A stretch of DNA of 11,760 bases, taken from NCBI GenBank assembly GCA_036401335.1, contig DASWVC010000377.1:1-11760 (forward strand). The letters run 5' to 3'. Source of the stretch: DASWVC01 sp036401335 (GTDB taxonomy: Bacteria; Verrucomicrobiota; Verrucomicrobiia; Chthoniobacterales; JAFAMB01). Of the stretch, positions 1-5,964 are shown piece after piece. The translations under genes and the position numbers were made by a program. Each line of letters opens with the position of its first letter. Position 1 is the stretch's first letter. A model generated the notes under the pieces. That model had not been told where the DNA came from, searched no databases, and saw nothing but the letters and a program-made list of their open reading frames with translations.

Positions 1-332
1 GGCATGAAGGAATTGCCGCATATAGAACGAGCTGTATCTATCAAACACATAGTATAACAATATTTTTACGAATAATTCTGTTGATATAGCGGATCTGATT
101 GCGCTCCGGTTGGTTGCCAGGCAAAAGGGCCGATTCCTGCACTCACGCCCGCAGTGTTCCGGGGTTGGTAAGCTAAGCGGTGCGTGTAGGTGGGCGATGG
201 CATCGCTGGACCTCGCCGGAAAGCAGGTTGCAGGGTCCGGGGATCGGCTCGATTTTTGGTGCGGTCCCGGCGTTCGCGAGTAAAAGTTTGAACCGGAAAC
301 GACGGGTCAGGAACGCTAAACACAATTTTTTC
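1..332. other. Intergenic region upstream of the KDPG aldolase gene
   Basis: I find no convincing gene here. The first 100 bases are clearly AT-rich compared with what follows and contain a TATAAC hexamer at 53-58 that could be a -10 element, but no good -35 partner sits at the usual distance. The rest is GC-rich with a small perfect hairpin at 194-206 (GCGAT / ATCGC, three-base loop). The reading frame of the aldolase stays open upstream to about base 180, but the extra residues are rich in Arg, Gly and Trp and do not resemble the family N-terminus, so I treat this stretch as promoter and leader. The promoter itself is not resolved. Confidence 0.55.
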
Positions 333-956
333 ATGAAAGCCGATTTTGCCAGCCTCCTGCACGCTGCGCCCGTGATTGCCATCCTGCGCCGACCGAAGGT
401 GGATCCGTATGCCTGCATTGACCTTCTGTTTGGGCGGGGCATTCGCCTGATCGAAATGACAATGGAATCCGAGGGTGTCCTCGAGGCGATTCAGAACGTG
501 AAACGCCCGCCGGGTACGATGTTCGGAGCCGGCACGGTCACGAACCCGGTTCTCGCGGAGGAGGCGCTCGCTGCCGGTGCAGACTTCCTGGTGACCCCTA
601 ACTTCAACCCCGGGGTCGTGGCCGTGGCGCGTGAGCGCGGTGTTCCCATCTGCTGCGGCGCCATGACGCCAACCGAGATTTTTGATGCCACCGAAGCCGG
701 GGCGGATTTCATTAAGGTTTTCCCCGCAGCCACCCTTGGTCCTCAATATTTTCGGGAAGTCCTCGGTCCGCTTTCCGCGGCCCGGCTCATTGCCACCGGC
801 GGAATCACCCCGGATAACGCTGCCGATTATTTTGCGGCCGGGGTTTTGGCAGTTGGAGTGGGAGGTGCCTTGATCCCGAAGCGGCCGGAGGATTTGAACG
901 CTTGCGGCGAAGCGGCTGAACGCCTCCTTTTGACGGCTGGGAAGGCACGCCGATGA
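333..956 (+). CDS. eda: 2-dehydro-3-deoxy-phosphogluconate (KDPG) aldolase
   Basis: This 207-residue cytoplasmic class I aldolase cleaves KDPG into pyruvate and glyceraldehyde-3-phosphate, the last step of the Entner-Doudoroff and uronate pathways. Visible family features are AILRR near residues 16-20, IEMTM around 40-44 with the conserved Glu41, GAGTVTNP at 65-72, the Schiff-base lysine Lys128 in FIKVFPAATLGP, and the phosphate-binding ATGGIT stretch at 154-159. The length matches the usual 200-215 residues. I chose ATG 333 because the family alignment begins there, although the nearest purine-rich stretch (AGGA, 309-312) is about 20 bases upstream, too far for a normal ribosome binding site. 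A TTG at 288 is a weaker alternative start. The stop overlaps the start of the KDG kinase, so the two are cotranscribed and probably translationally coupled. Some homologues also act on KDPGal, so exact substrate preference is not certain. Confidence 0.95.
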   Translation: MKADFASLLHAAPVIAILRRPKVDPYACIDLLFGRGIRLIEMTMESEGVLEAIQNVKRPPGTMFGAGTVTNPVLAEEALAAGADFLVTPNFNPGVVAVARERGVPICCGAMTPTEIFDATEAGADFIKVFPAATLGPQYFREVLGPLSAARLIATGGITPDNAADYFAAGVLAVGVGGALIPKRPEDLNACGEAAERLLLTAGKARR

Positions 957-1900
957 ACGCAGCCTGGGACGTCGTCACGTTCGGGGAAGCCATGGTGTTG
1001 CTTTCGCCCCATGACGTGGCAAATCTGGAAATGGCTTCAACCCTCCACCTGACCGTGGGAGGGGCTGAAGCGAATGCCGCCATCGGCCTGGCCCGGCTTG
1101 GGCATAGGGTGAGTTGGGTCAGCCGCGTGGGATGCGACCCGCTTGGCAGCCGCATTGTGAAGACGATTCGCGGCGAAGGCATCGATGTCGACCGGGTCGA
1201 GGCGGATGCCGCTGCGCCTACCGGCTTGATGTTCAAAGAGGTGCGTCCCGGCAACTCCAGCAAAGTGCTTTACTACCGCAAAGGCGCGGCTGCGGCATCC
1301 CTGCGTTTTGGGCAATTTGACGGCCTCCAAGCCAAATACCTGTTTGTGACCGGGATCACGCCGGCCCTGAGTTCGTCCAACCGTCAGTTGACCCTGAAGG
1401 TCGTTGACCAGTTTAAAGCCCAGGGGGCAAAGGTGGTGTTTGACCCCAACATGCGCTTTCGTCTCTGGACCGCGGAAGAGGCGCACTCCGCGTTTGTCGA
1501 GCTCGCAGGGCGGGCTGACATCCTGCTCCCCAGCCAGAGCGAGGCCGAGTTGCTTGCAAACACCAAAGACCTTGATCAGGCCCGCGAACGGCTGCTTGAG
1601 TTCGGCCCGACCCAGGTAGCCATCAAACTGGGCGGCGAAGGCGCTCGCTATGCGGACGGGGAACACCGGGGCACGGTGCCTCCTTTCATCGTGCCGGAAG
1701 TTGATCCGGTAGGGGCCGGGGACGCGTTTTGCGCTGGCGTGATTTCCGGCCTGCTTGATCAACTGCCGTTTGCCGACGCCGTACGGCGGGGAGCCGCGCT
1801 GGGGGCTTTTTGCGTCAGCTCAAAAGGCGACTATGCCGGCCTGCCTACGCGCGCGGAGTTGGACGATTTTCTATCCGGCCACACGCAACCGGGAAGGTAG
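953..1900 (+). CDS. kdgK: 2-keto-3-deoxygluconate (KDG) kinase, PfkB/ribokinase family
   Basis: This 315-residue sugar kinase most likely phosphorylates KDG with ATP to give KDPG, the substrate of the aldolase encoded just upstream. It shows the PfkB pattern: an N-terminal VTFGEAMVLLSP strand, the substrate-binding glycine motif VGGAEANAAIGLARLG at about 35-50, FDPNMR at 163-168, the IKLGGEGA strand near 224-231, and the C-terminal signature DPVGAGDAF at 251-259 with catalytic base Asp257. Start ATG 953 overlaps the aldolase TGA (ATGA) and has a good ribosome binding site, AAGG at 942-945, seven bases upstream. Family evidence alone only says carbohydrate kinase (fructokinase or ribokinase are possible). 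The KDG call rests on the fusion-tight pairing with KDPG aldolase plus the overall KdgK-like sequence. A terminator hairpin follows the gene. Confidence 0.9.
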   Translation: MNAAWDVVTFGEAMVLLSPHDVANLEMASTLHLTVGGAEANAAIGLARLGHRVSWVSRVGCDPLGSRIVKTIRGEGIDVDRVEADAAAPTGLMFKEVRPGNSSKVLYYRKGAAAASLRFGQFDGLQAKYLFVTGITPALSSSNRQLTLKVVDQFKAQGAKVVFDPNMRFRLWTAEEAHSAFVELAGRADILLPSQSEAELLANTKDLDQARERLLEFGPTQVAIKLGGEGARYADGEHRGTVPPFIVPEVDPVGAGDAFCAGVISGLLDQLPFADAVRRGAALGAFCVSSKGDYAGLPTRAELDDFLSGHTQPGR

Positions 1901-1931
1901 GGCTGCACTGTCAAGGTTGCTGGCAAGCGCA

Positions 1932-1958
1932 TAAAGGCGCTCCTCGCGAAGCGCCTTT
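1932..1958. terminator. Hairpin terminator between convergent kdgK and the PEP-CTERM gene
   Basis: A nine-base perfect stem, AAAGGCGCT at 1933-1941 and AGCGCCTTT at 1950-1958, closes an eight-base loop. It lies 33 bases after the kdgK stop and 33 bases before the stop of the opposing gene at 1991. The stem ends in T's on the right and A's on the left, so it can act as an intrinsic terminator for transcripts from either side. The T tract is short (three in the stem, then CGGTTT), so termination strength is uncertain. Confidence 0.65.
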
Positions 1959-1990
1959 CGGTTTCTGCCATGGAAAGGCGCAAGTCGTCC

Positions 1991-2515
1991 TCAGCCTCGC
2001 CGCCGGCGCAGGGCCTGGATGCCCATCAGCGCCAGTGCCCCAATCCCGATAAACGTCAGCGGCACCGGCTCCGGAACTGCCGCAACCTTTACATTGGTCA
2101 ATGCACCCTGTGGCCGCCCGAAGCCGGATGCCTTTGCATCATCCGTAACCTTCAGGGCGAGAACGTCGGCCGTACCCAGCGAGAACGTTTGCAAGACGGA
2201 ATCTCCGGTCTGAAAAATCGGAACACGAGCATTCTGACGAAGCTTGGAGCTTATTTCGTGACCCAACCCGTCCTCATCCCGCAAAAGAAAACGGTCCAGC
2301 TCACCCGGCAGCGATGCTTCCCGAGAAAAGTAGCGGCTCCAGTCCGGCCTCAGTAAACCTGACGTGGAAGTGCCTGCGATCAACGCAACGGCATTCGAAA
2401 GGTCCGTCTGCAGGGAATCACCGTTGACCAGGGCCGCCCCCGCCGGTGCGCTCAATGGCGCCGAGGCAAGAACAGATGCAAAAATGAGGTTCATCCTTTT
2501 CAACTTTAATTTCAT
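1991..2515 (-). CDS. PEP-CTERM sorting domain protein, secreted
   Basis: This 174-residue protein is built as an exosortase substrate. It has a basic N-terminus (MKLKLKR), a hydrophobic signal segment at about 8-28 with a likely signal peptidase site after GAA near residue 28, a polar mature region of roughly 115 residues, and a C-terminal tripartite signal. That signal is VPEP at 147-150, a hydrophobic helix at 151-169, and Arg170-Arg173 plus a final Gly. Known PEP-CTERM proteins are exported, cut near the PEP motif and attached or released at the cell surface, often along with exopolysaccharide. The mature region contains no domain I recognise, so the function is unknown. I chose the ATG at 2515 because it begins the signal peptide and has a ribosome binding site (2524-2529). 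An in-frame start at 2620 would add 35 residues that do not look like an export signal. No exosortase gene is in the window. Confidence 0.85.
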   Translation of the reverse strand: MKLKLKRMNLIFASVLASAPLSAPAGAALVNGDSLQTDLSNAVALIAGTSTSGLLRPDWSRYFSREASLPGELDRFLLRDEDGLGHEISSKLRQNARVPIFQTGDSVLQTFSLGTADVLALKVTDDAKASGFGRPQGALTNVKVAAVPEPVPLTFIGIGALALMGIQALRRRRG

Positions 2516-2523
2516 AACCAATA

Positions 2524-2529
2524 TCCCCC
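2524..2529 (-). promoter_or_regulatory. Ribosome binding site of the PEP-CTERM gene
   Basis: On the minus strand GGGGGA lies eight bases before ATG 2515. This supports the shorter start, which places the signal peptide at the very N-terminus, over the upstream in-frame start at 2620. Confidence 0.6.
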
Positions 2530-2802
2530 GTAGCGGCGTTGACTCTGCGCAAGCTGAAGTCGAACGCGAAGGGAATCGTTCAATGTAGGTGTAGCCTTCA
2601 GGCCATAAGCTAAATTTCATAACAAGGTTGCTTACAGAGAAAATTTACTTGGCCATTAACACCGTTTGGAAAGTGTGTTTTAGGCATTCCAGAAATAGAT
2701 CCTACCCCAGGGTGATCAAGCGGTTCTGCAGCCGCAGTAAGCGTTGCCAGGTGCAGGCAACGGCTCGTTTCCCAAGCACTTACCGGAGGAGGGCAAGTTA
2801 CA

Positions 2803-2841
2803 ATGCTGCCACAAAAAGTGGCGGCAGCCGGTCAGGCATAG
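2803..2841 (+). CDS. Possible 12-residue mini-ORF (leader-peptide-like)
   Basis: An ATG at 2803 opens a 12-codon frame (MLPQKVAAAGQA) that ends in TAG at 2839-2841. It is preceded by GGAGGAGGG at 2785-2793, nine bases upstream, which is the best ribosome binding site in the whole window. A hairpin sits inside the frame: GCTGCCAC at 2805-2812 pairs with GTGG at 2818-2821 and CAGC at 2825-2828 around an AAAAA loop, with CGG (2822-2824) bulged. No gene follows within 500 bases, so a classical leader role is not obvious. The peptide resembles nothing I know. It could be chance in GC-rich DNA or a remnant of a lost gene start. Confidence 0.25.
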   Translation: MLPQKVAAAGQA

Positions 2842-3042
2842 GTGCAATGCAATACATTTTCTTGCGGAGCCACGGCTGGAATTCGAACTTCATTCCCTTC
2901 GATGGCAAGCTGCGGATAAGGAGAAACCTGATACGGCACCAGGGTAATGCTCGGACCACCGGGTTGTCAGTGACCGCCGGCAATCATAAATAACTTCAAG
3001 GAAAGTTGTATTGAGTGTATGAAACGACACGCGCGGCCGACG

Positions 3043-3248
3043 CCTCCGTACCCCTGATCCATCAAGCCGTCGGGTTGCACCGGTGCCCGGGCTGCCTCCG
3101 CCTTCTCGCTTCGGCTGGGCTTGAGGGAGGCCCTTAGGACCGCTTCCTGAACCGCCCGGAAACGCAGGTCGGCGGACGGTCGCAGCCCGGGGCGAGGAAA
3201 AAACTTTTTTTGACGCCCGACGTCGCTCTCCCGTGGCGGTAACGGAGG
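3043..3248. repeat. GC-rich dyad-rich block bounded by short inverted repeats
   Basis: A clearly GC-rich block is bounded by seven-base inverted repeats, CCTCCGT at 3043-3049 and ACGGAGG at 3242-3248. Inside are a perfect ten-base palindrome GCACCGGTGC at 3077-3086, a CCTCC / GGAGG dyad near 3095-3129, and an odd nested palindrome at 3190-3218 where GGGCG and CGCCC flank A6-C-T7. The minus strand is open through it, but the translation has low complexity. This pattern would fit a small dispersed intergenic element or a structured RNA, but I see only one copy in the window, so the repeat nature is inferred. With such short terminal repeats chance is a real alternative. Confidence 0.3.
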
Positions 3249-3283
3249 GTCCACGTTGCGCATTGTGGCAGCAGCATATCACC

Positions 3284-3312
3284 TTGCCTGAGCCACCGCG
3301 TTTCAGTTAAAA
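3284..3312 (+). promoter_or_regulatory. Weak promoter candidate for the sugar transporter operon
   Basis: TTGCCT at 3284-3289 and TTAAAA at 3307-3312 are spaced by 17 bases and end 40 bases before the ATPase start. They match the sigma-70 consensus in only four and three positions, so this is a candidate chosen by location and spacing. I see no convincing operator palindrome beside it. Confidence 0.2.
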
Positions 3313-3352
3313 AGTTGTGGCCGTCGATTGACCCCGGAATGGAGACGCCGAT

Positions 3353-4840
3353 ATGGAACCTCTCTTGAAAATGCAGGGAGTCTGCAAATCATTTTATGGA
3401 ACGCAAGTGCTGAAGGAAGTTGCCTTTGAACTTCGAATTCGCGAAGTCCATGCCCTTCTCGGTGAAAACGGCGCTGGAAAATCGACGCTGATAAAGATCA
3501 TTTCCGGAGCCTATAAGTTAGATGCCGGGGTCGTTACGTTCAAAGGGCAAAACATCAATTACGGTCCGAAAGGCGCAGAAGACTTGGGGATTGTCACCAT
3601 CTATCAGAATTTCCACTTGGTTCCTCACCTCAATGTAGCTGAGAACCTGGCCCTGCGGCAGCTCACCAGTGAGAAGGGATGGCGGGTTGACTGGACCGCC
3701 GTTTACCGGCAGGCCCGGGTAACGTTGGAAAAGCTTAACTTCCCGATTGATCCCAGGTCCAAAGTGAAAGACCTGAGCATTGCCCGACAACAGATGCTCG
3801 AGATCGCCATCGCCTTATCGAAACGGGCCGAGGTCATCGTCATGGATGAGCCGACCGCAGCCCTGAGCAGAAAGGAAATTGAAACCCTGTTCGGAATCAT
3901 TCGACAGCTGAAAGCCGATGGCATCAGCGTGATTTATGTTTCGCATAAGCTGGAAGAAATCAAGGAAATCGGAGACCGGGTCACCATCCTTCGTGACGGC
4001 CGCAACGTGGCCACACTGGGTCTCCAGGAAACGGAGTTGAAAGAAATCATCCGACTGATGATCGGCCGGGAAGTTACGGCGTCGGCCTGGCAGGAAGAGC
4101 GGCCTGGGAAGGCAGTGGTCCTGGCGTTGCAAGGTGTCACCAGCCGGTCCTTTGGCCATCCGCTCAACCTGACGGTTCGAGAACATGAGGTGGTGGGTGT
4201 AACTGGGTTGGTGGGCGCAGGAAAAACGGAGTTAGCCCGGGTGCTATTTGGCATTGATCGGATTGAAGGCGGCAACCTGTACCTGCAGGGCAAAGAGGTG
4301 GGACTGGTTGACCCTCGCGCTGCAGTGACGGCCGGGATTGGCTACCTGCCGGAAGACCGCGATGGAAAAGGCTTGTGCCTTAACCTGGGCGTGCGGGAGA
4401 ACCTGACGTTGGCGTTGCTGGCCAAGCTGAAACAAATTCTCTTAAACCGTGCCTCTGAAAAGAAGCTGGTGAGCGCCGGAATGAAGTCAGTGCAGATCAG
4501 GGCGGCCGGCATGGCCCAGAAGGTAAAATACTTAAGCGGCGGCAATAAACAGAAAGTGGTATTTGGAAAGTGGCTGGAGGCGGGTTGTCAGGTTTTGATT
4601 CTTGATGAACCGACCACGGGCATCGATGTCGGAGCCAGAAAAGAGCTTTACGACCTGGTGCACCGCTTCGTCGAGAAAACGGCAACGGCCGTGGTGTTTA
4701 TCTCCAGTGACGTCAACGAGATCCTGGAAGTCGCGGATCGTGTCCTGGTCATGTCGAACTACCGCATTGTCGCGGAGTTGGACGCGCAGCACACCGACAA
4801 GCAGTCCATTGTGGAGCACAGCATGCGGCTGATTAGCTAA
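3353..4840 (+). CDS. Sugar ABC transporter ATP-binding protein, ribose type (RbsA/MglA-like)
   Basis: This 495-residue cytoplasmic subunit carries two fused nucleotide-binding domains and powers import of a sugar (CUT2 class). Domain 1 has Walker A GENGAGKST at 37-45, Q-loop Gln85, the family's modified signature LSIARQQ at 141-147, Walker B VIVMDE ending at Glu166 and switch His198. Domain 2 has GLVGAGKT at 285-292, a full signature LSGGNKQ at 394-400, Walker B VLILDEP ending at Glu420, and SSD at 451-453 where a switch histidine would sit. That asymmetry is normal for RbsA and MglA, so both halves look intact. The length fits the usual 490-510. The start has a good ribosome binding site, GGAGA at 3341-3345, seven bases upstream. 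The permease gene follows after six bases and the binding protein after that, the gene order of rbsA-rbsC-rbsB. The sugar cannot be read from this subunit. Confidence 0.95.
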   Translation: MEPLLKMQGVCKSFYGTQVLKEVAFELRIREVHALLGENGAGKSTLIKIISGAYKLDAGVVTFKGQNINYGPKGAEDLGIVTIYQNFHLVPHLNVAENLALRQLTSEKGWRVDWTAVYRQARVTLEKLNFPIDPRSKVKDLSIARQQMLEIAIALSKRAEVIVMDEPTAALSRKEIETLFGIIRQLKADGISVIYVSHKLEEIKEIGDRVTILRDGRNVATLGLQETELKEIIRLMIGREVTASAWQEERPGKAVVLALQGVTSRSFGHPLNLTVREHEVVGVTGLVGAGKTELARVLFGIDRIEGGNLYLQGKEVGLVDPRAAVTAGIGYLPEDRDGKGLCLNLGVRENLTLALLAKLKQILLNRASEKKLVSAGMKSVQIRAAGMAQKVKYLSGGNKQKVVFGKWLEAGCQVLILDEPTTGIDVGARKELYDLVHRFVEKTATAVVFISSDVNEILEVADRVLVMSNYRIVAELDAQHTDKQSIVEHSMRLIS

Positions 4841-4846
4841 CCAAGA

Positions 4847-5818
4847 ATGAAATTGCGACCGGAAAAGGTGGGTGGGAGGGCGCGAGTTAGCGACCTGTTC
4901 GGCAATCAGGCAATCTCCATGTTGGTGATTCTGGCGGCGATGTTCCTGGTGCTGTCGCGCCTTTCTCCCTACTTTTTCACGGTTGGCAACCTGTCCGACA
5001 TCACGCTGCAGACGGCGGTCATCGGCATCATCGCGGCGGGTGAAACCCTGATCATCATTTCCGGCGGCATCGACCTTTCGGTTGGCTCGATTTTCGCCTG
5101 TTCGGGAGTCGTTGGGGGCATCGTCCTGCAAAAGACTGCCAGCGTGCCGGCTGGACTCCTGGCCACGGTCCTTTTTGGAGGAGTCCTGGGATTTTTCAAC
5201 GGCTTGTTTATCACCCGGTTGCGCGTGCCGCCGTTTGTCGCCACGCTCGGGATGTTGGGCATGGCGAGGGGCGCTGCCTTGATTTTGTCGAGAGGCATAC
5301 CCATCTTTGGCCTCAGTTCGCAGTACCTTTGGATTGGGCAGGGTAAGATCTTCGATCTGATTCCCGTTCCGACCATCATTCTCCTGATGGTTTTTGCGTT
5401 AACCTTTTTTGTAGCCCACTACACCCGATTTGGCCGGTTCACGTACGCCATCGGGAGCAATGCGGAAGCCGCCGCCTTGTCCGGAATCAACCTGAGGCTT
5501 GTGACCACCTGCATCTACACCGGGGGCGGTTTGTTGTGCGGGGTGGCCTCCATCATTGAAGGGGCTCGTCTCGCCACGATCCAACCAGCCGGCGGCACTG
5601 GTTATGAACTCCTGGCGATTGGGGCCGTGGTTATAGGTGGCACGAGTTTGTTTGGTGGAGAAGGCAGCATCATCGCCACGCTGATGGGAGCGATCCTTGA
5701 GACCACGATCCGAAATGGTTTGAACATTCTGGGGGTGAACGCTTTCTGGCACTACGTGGTGAACGGCGGCGTTATCATCGCGGCAGTGGCCGTGGACCAG
5801 TTTAAGCGACGGGCTTAA
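4847..5818 (+). CDS. Sugar ABC transporter permease, ribose type (RbsC-like)
   Basis: This 323-residue inner-membrane protein of the BPD_transp_2 family forms the channel of the importer. It is strongly hydrophobic, with about eight to ten predicted membrane segments starting near residue 24. Family landmarks are GGIDLSVGS at 73-81, the FGRFTYAIGSNAEAAALSGI stretch at 195-214, which faces the ATPase, and GYELLAIGAVVIGGTSLFGG at 252-271. The length is typical (310-340). Only one permease gene is present, so the channel should be a homodimer. The start lies six bases after the ATPase stop and lacks a clear ribosome binding site (only AAGA just before ATG), so translation is probably coupled to the upstream gene. 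An internal ATG at 4919 would remove the cytoplasmic N-terminus and is less likely. Confidence 0.94.
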   Translation: MKLRPEKVGGRARVSDLFGNQAISMLVILAAMFLVLSRLSPYFFTVGNLSDITLQTAVIGIIAAGETLIIISGGIDLSVGSIFACSGVVGGIVLQKTASVPAGLLATVLFGGVLGFFNGLFITRLRVPPFVATLGMLGMARGAALILSRGIPIFGLSSQYLWIGQGKIFDLIPVPTIILLMVFALTFFVAHYTRFGRFTYAIGSNAEAAALSGINLRLVTTCIYTGGGLLCGVASIIEGARLATIQPAGGTGYELLAIGAVVIGGTSLFGGEGSIIATLMGAILETTIRNGLNILGVNAFWHYVVNGGVIIAAVAVDQFKRRA

Positions 5819-5964
5819 ACCCGCCTTCAACCTGTTTCTCCGGGGTCCAAACCAGCCGGGCAAAGGGCAACAGGGAAAAATGTTTTGCCGTTAGGTGAGG
5901 AAACCCTTACCATCGCCGCCAAGCCCCCGTCTCCCGATCTTTCCCCATTGCCCAAGGTCTGCCC
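5819..5964 (+). promoter_or_regulatory. Hairpin-containing spacer between permease and binding-protein genes
   Basis: This 146-base gap is long for the inside of an importer operon. It holds two candidate hairpins. One at 5866-5889 pairs GGCAA with TTGCC, extended past a bulge by CA/TG. The other at 5894-5911 is GGTGAGG, loop AAAC, CCTTACC, seven pairs with one G-U. Neither has a T tract after it, so they are not clear terminators. In related operons such intergenic stems protect the 3' part of the message and let the binding protein be made in excess over the membrane parts. I infer the same possibility here. A separate promoter within the gap cannot be excluded, though I see no good match. 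Confidence 0.35.

Larger units (their letters stand above)
2516..3352. other. Long intergenic region between divergent PEP-CTERM and transporter genes
   Basis: These 837 bases separate two divergently transcribed units and must contain both promoters, but I cannot name either with confidence. Several open frames cross the region, yet their translations are rich in Arg, Ser, Pro and Lys, have no recognisable domain, and overlap one another, so I do not call them as genes. Three sub-elements stand out and are listed separately: a mini-ORF with a strong ribosome binding site at 2785-2841, a GC-rich dyad-rich block at 3043-3248, and a weak promoter candidate at 3284-3312. I see no tRNA, no transposase fragment and no direct repeat array. 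Bases 2516-2780 show nothing I can assign. Confidence 0.6.

Noticed and set aside
66..746. 226-codon minus-strand open frame opposite the aldolase gene
   Set aside because: It is antisense to a confidently identified enzyme, is rich in Arg, His and Gly, and shows no domain. It looks like a GC-driven shadow.
2516..2640. Sigma-54 promoter (TGGC-N8-GC) upstream of the PEP-CTERM gene
   Set aside because: A TGGC is present on the minus strand near 2598, but no TTGC box follows at the required spacing.
2878..2893. GAATTCGAAC resembling a tRNA T-loop (GTTCGAATTC on the minus strand)
   Set aside because: The flanking bases do not form a T stem, and no acceptor stem, D arm or anticodon arm can be built around it.
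2628..2993. 121-codon plus-strand open frame after the PEP-CTERM promoter region
   Set aside because: The protein is basic and has no recognisable domain, and it overlaps other equally long frames. There is no ribosome binding site before its start.
2890..3282. Two overlapping minus-strand open frames (2890-3282 and 2967-3263) in the intergenic block
   Set aside because: Both translations are Arg/Ser/Pro rich, resemble no family I know, and lack a good ribosome binding site. The symmetry of the DNA explains the block better than coding does.
3353..5818. ABC genes as the exporter of the NRPS product
   Set aside because: The ATPase is a double-domain RbsA type, the permease is BPD_transp_2, and a periplasmic binding protein follows. 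This is a sugar importer.
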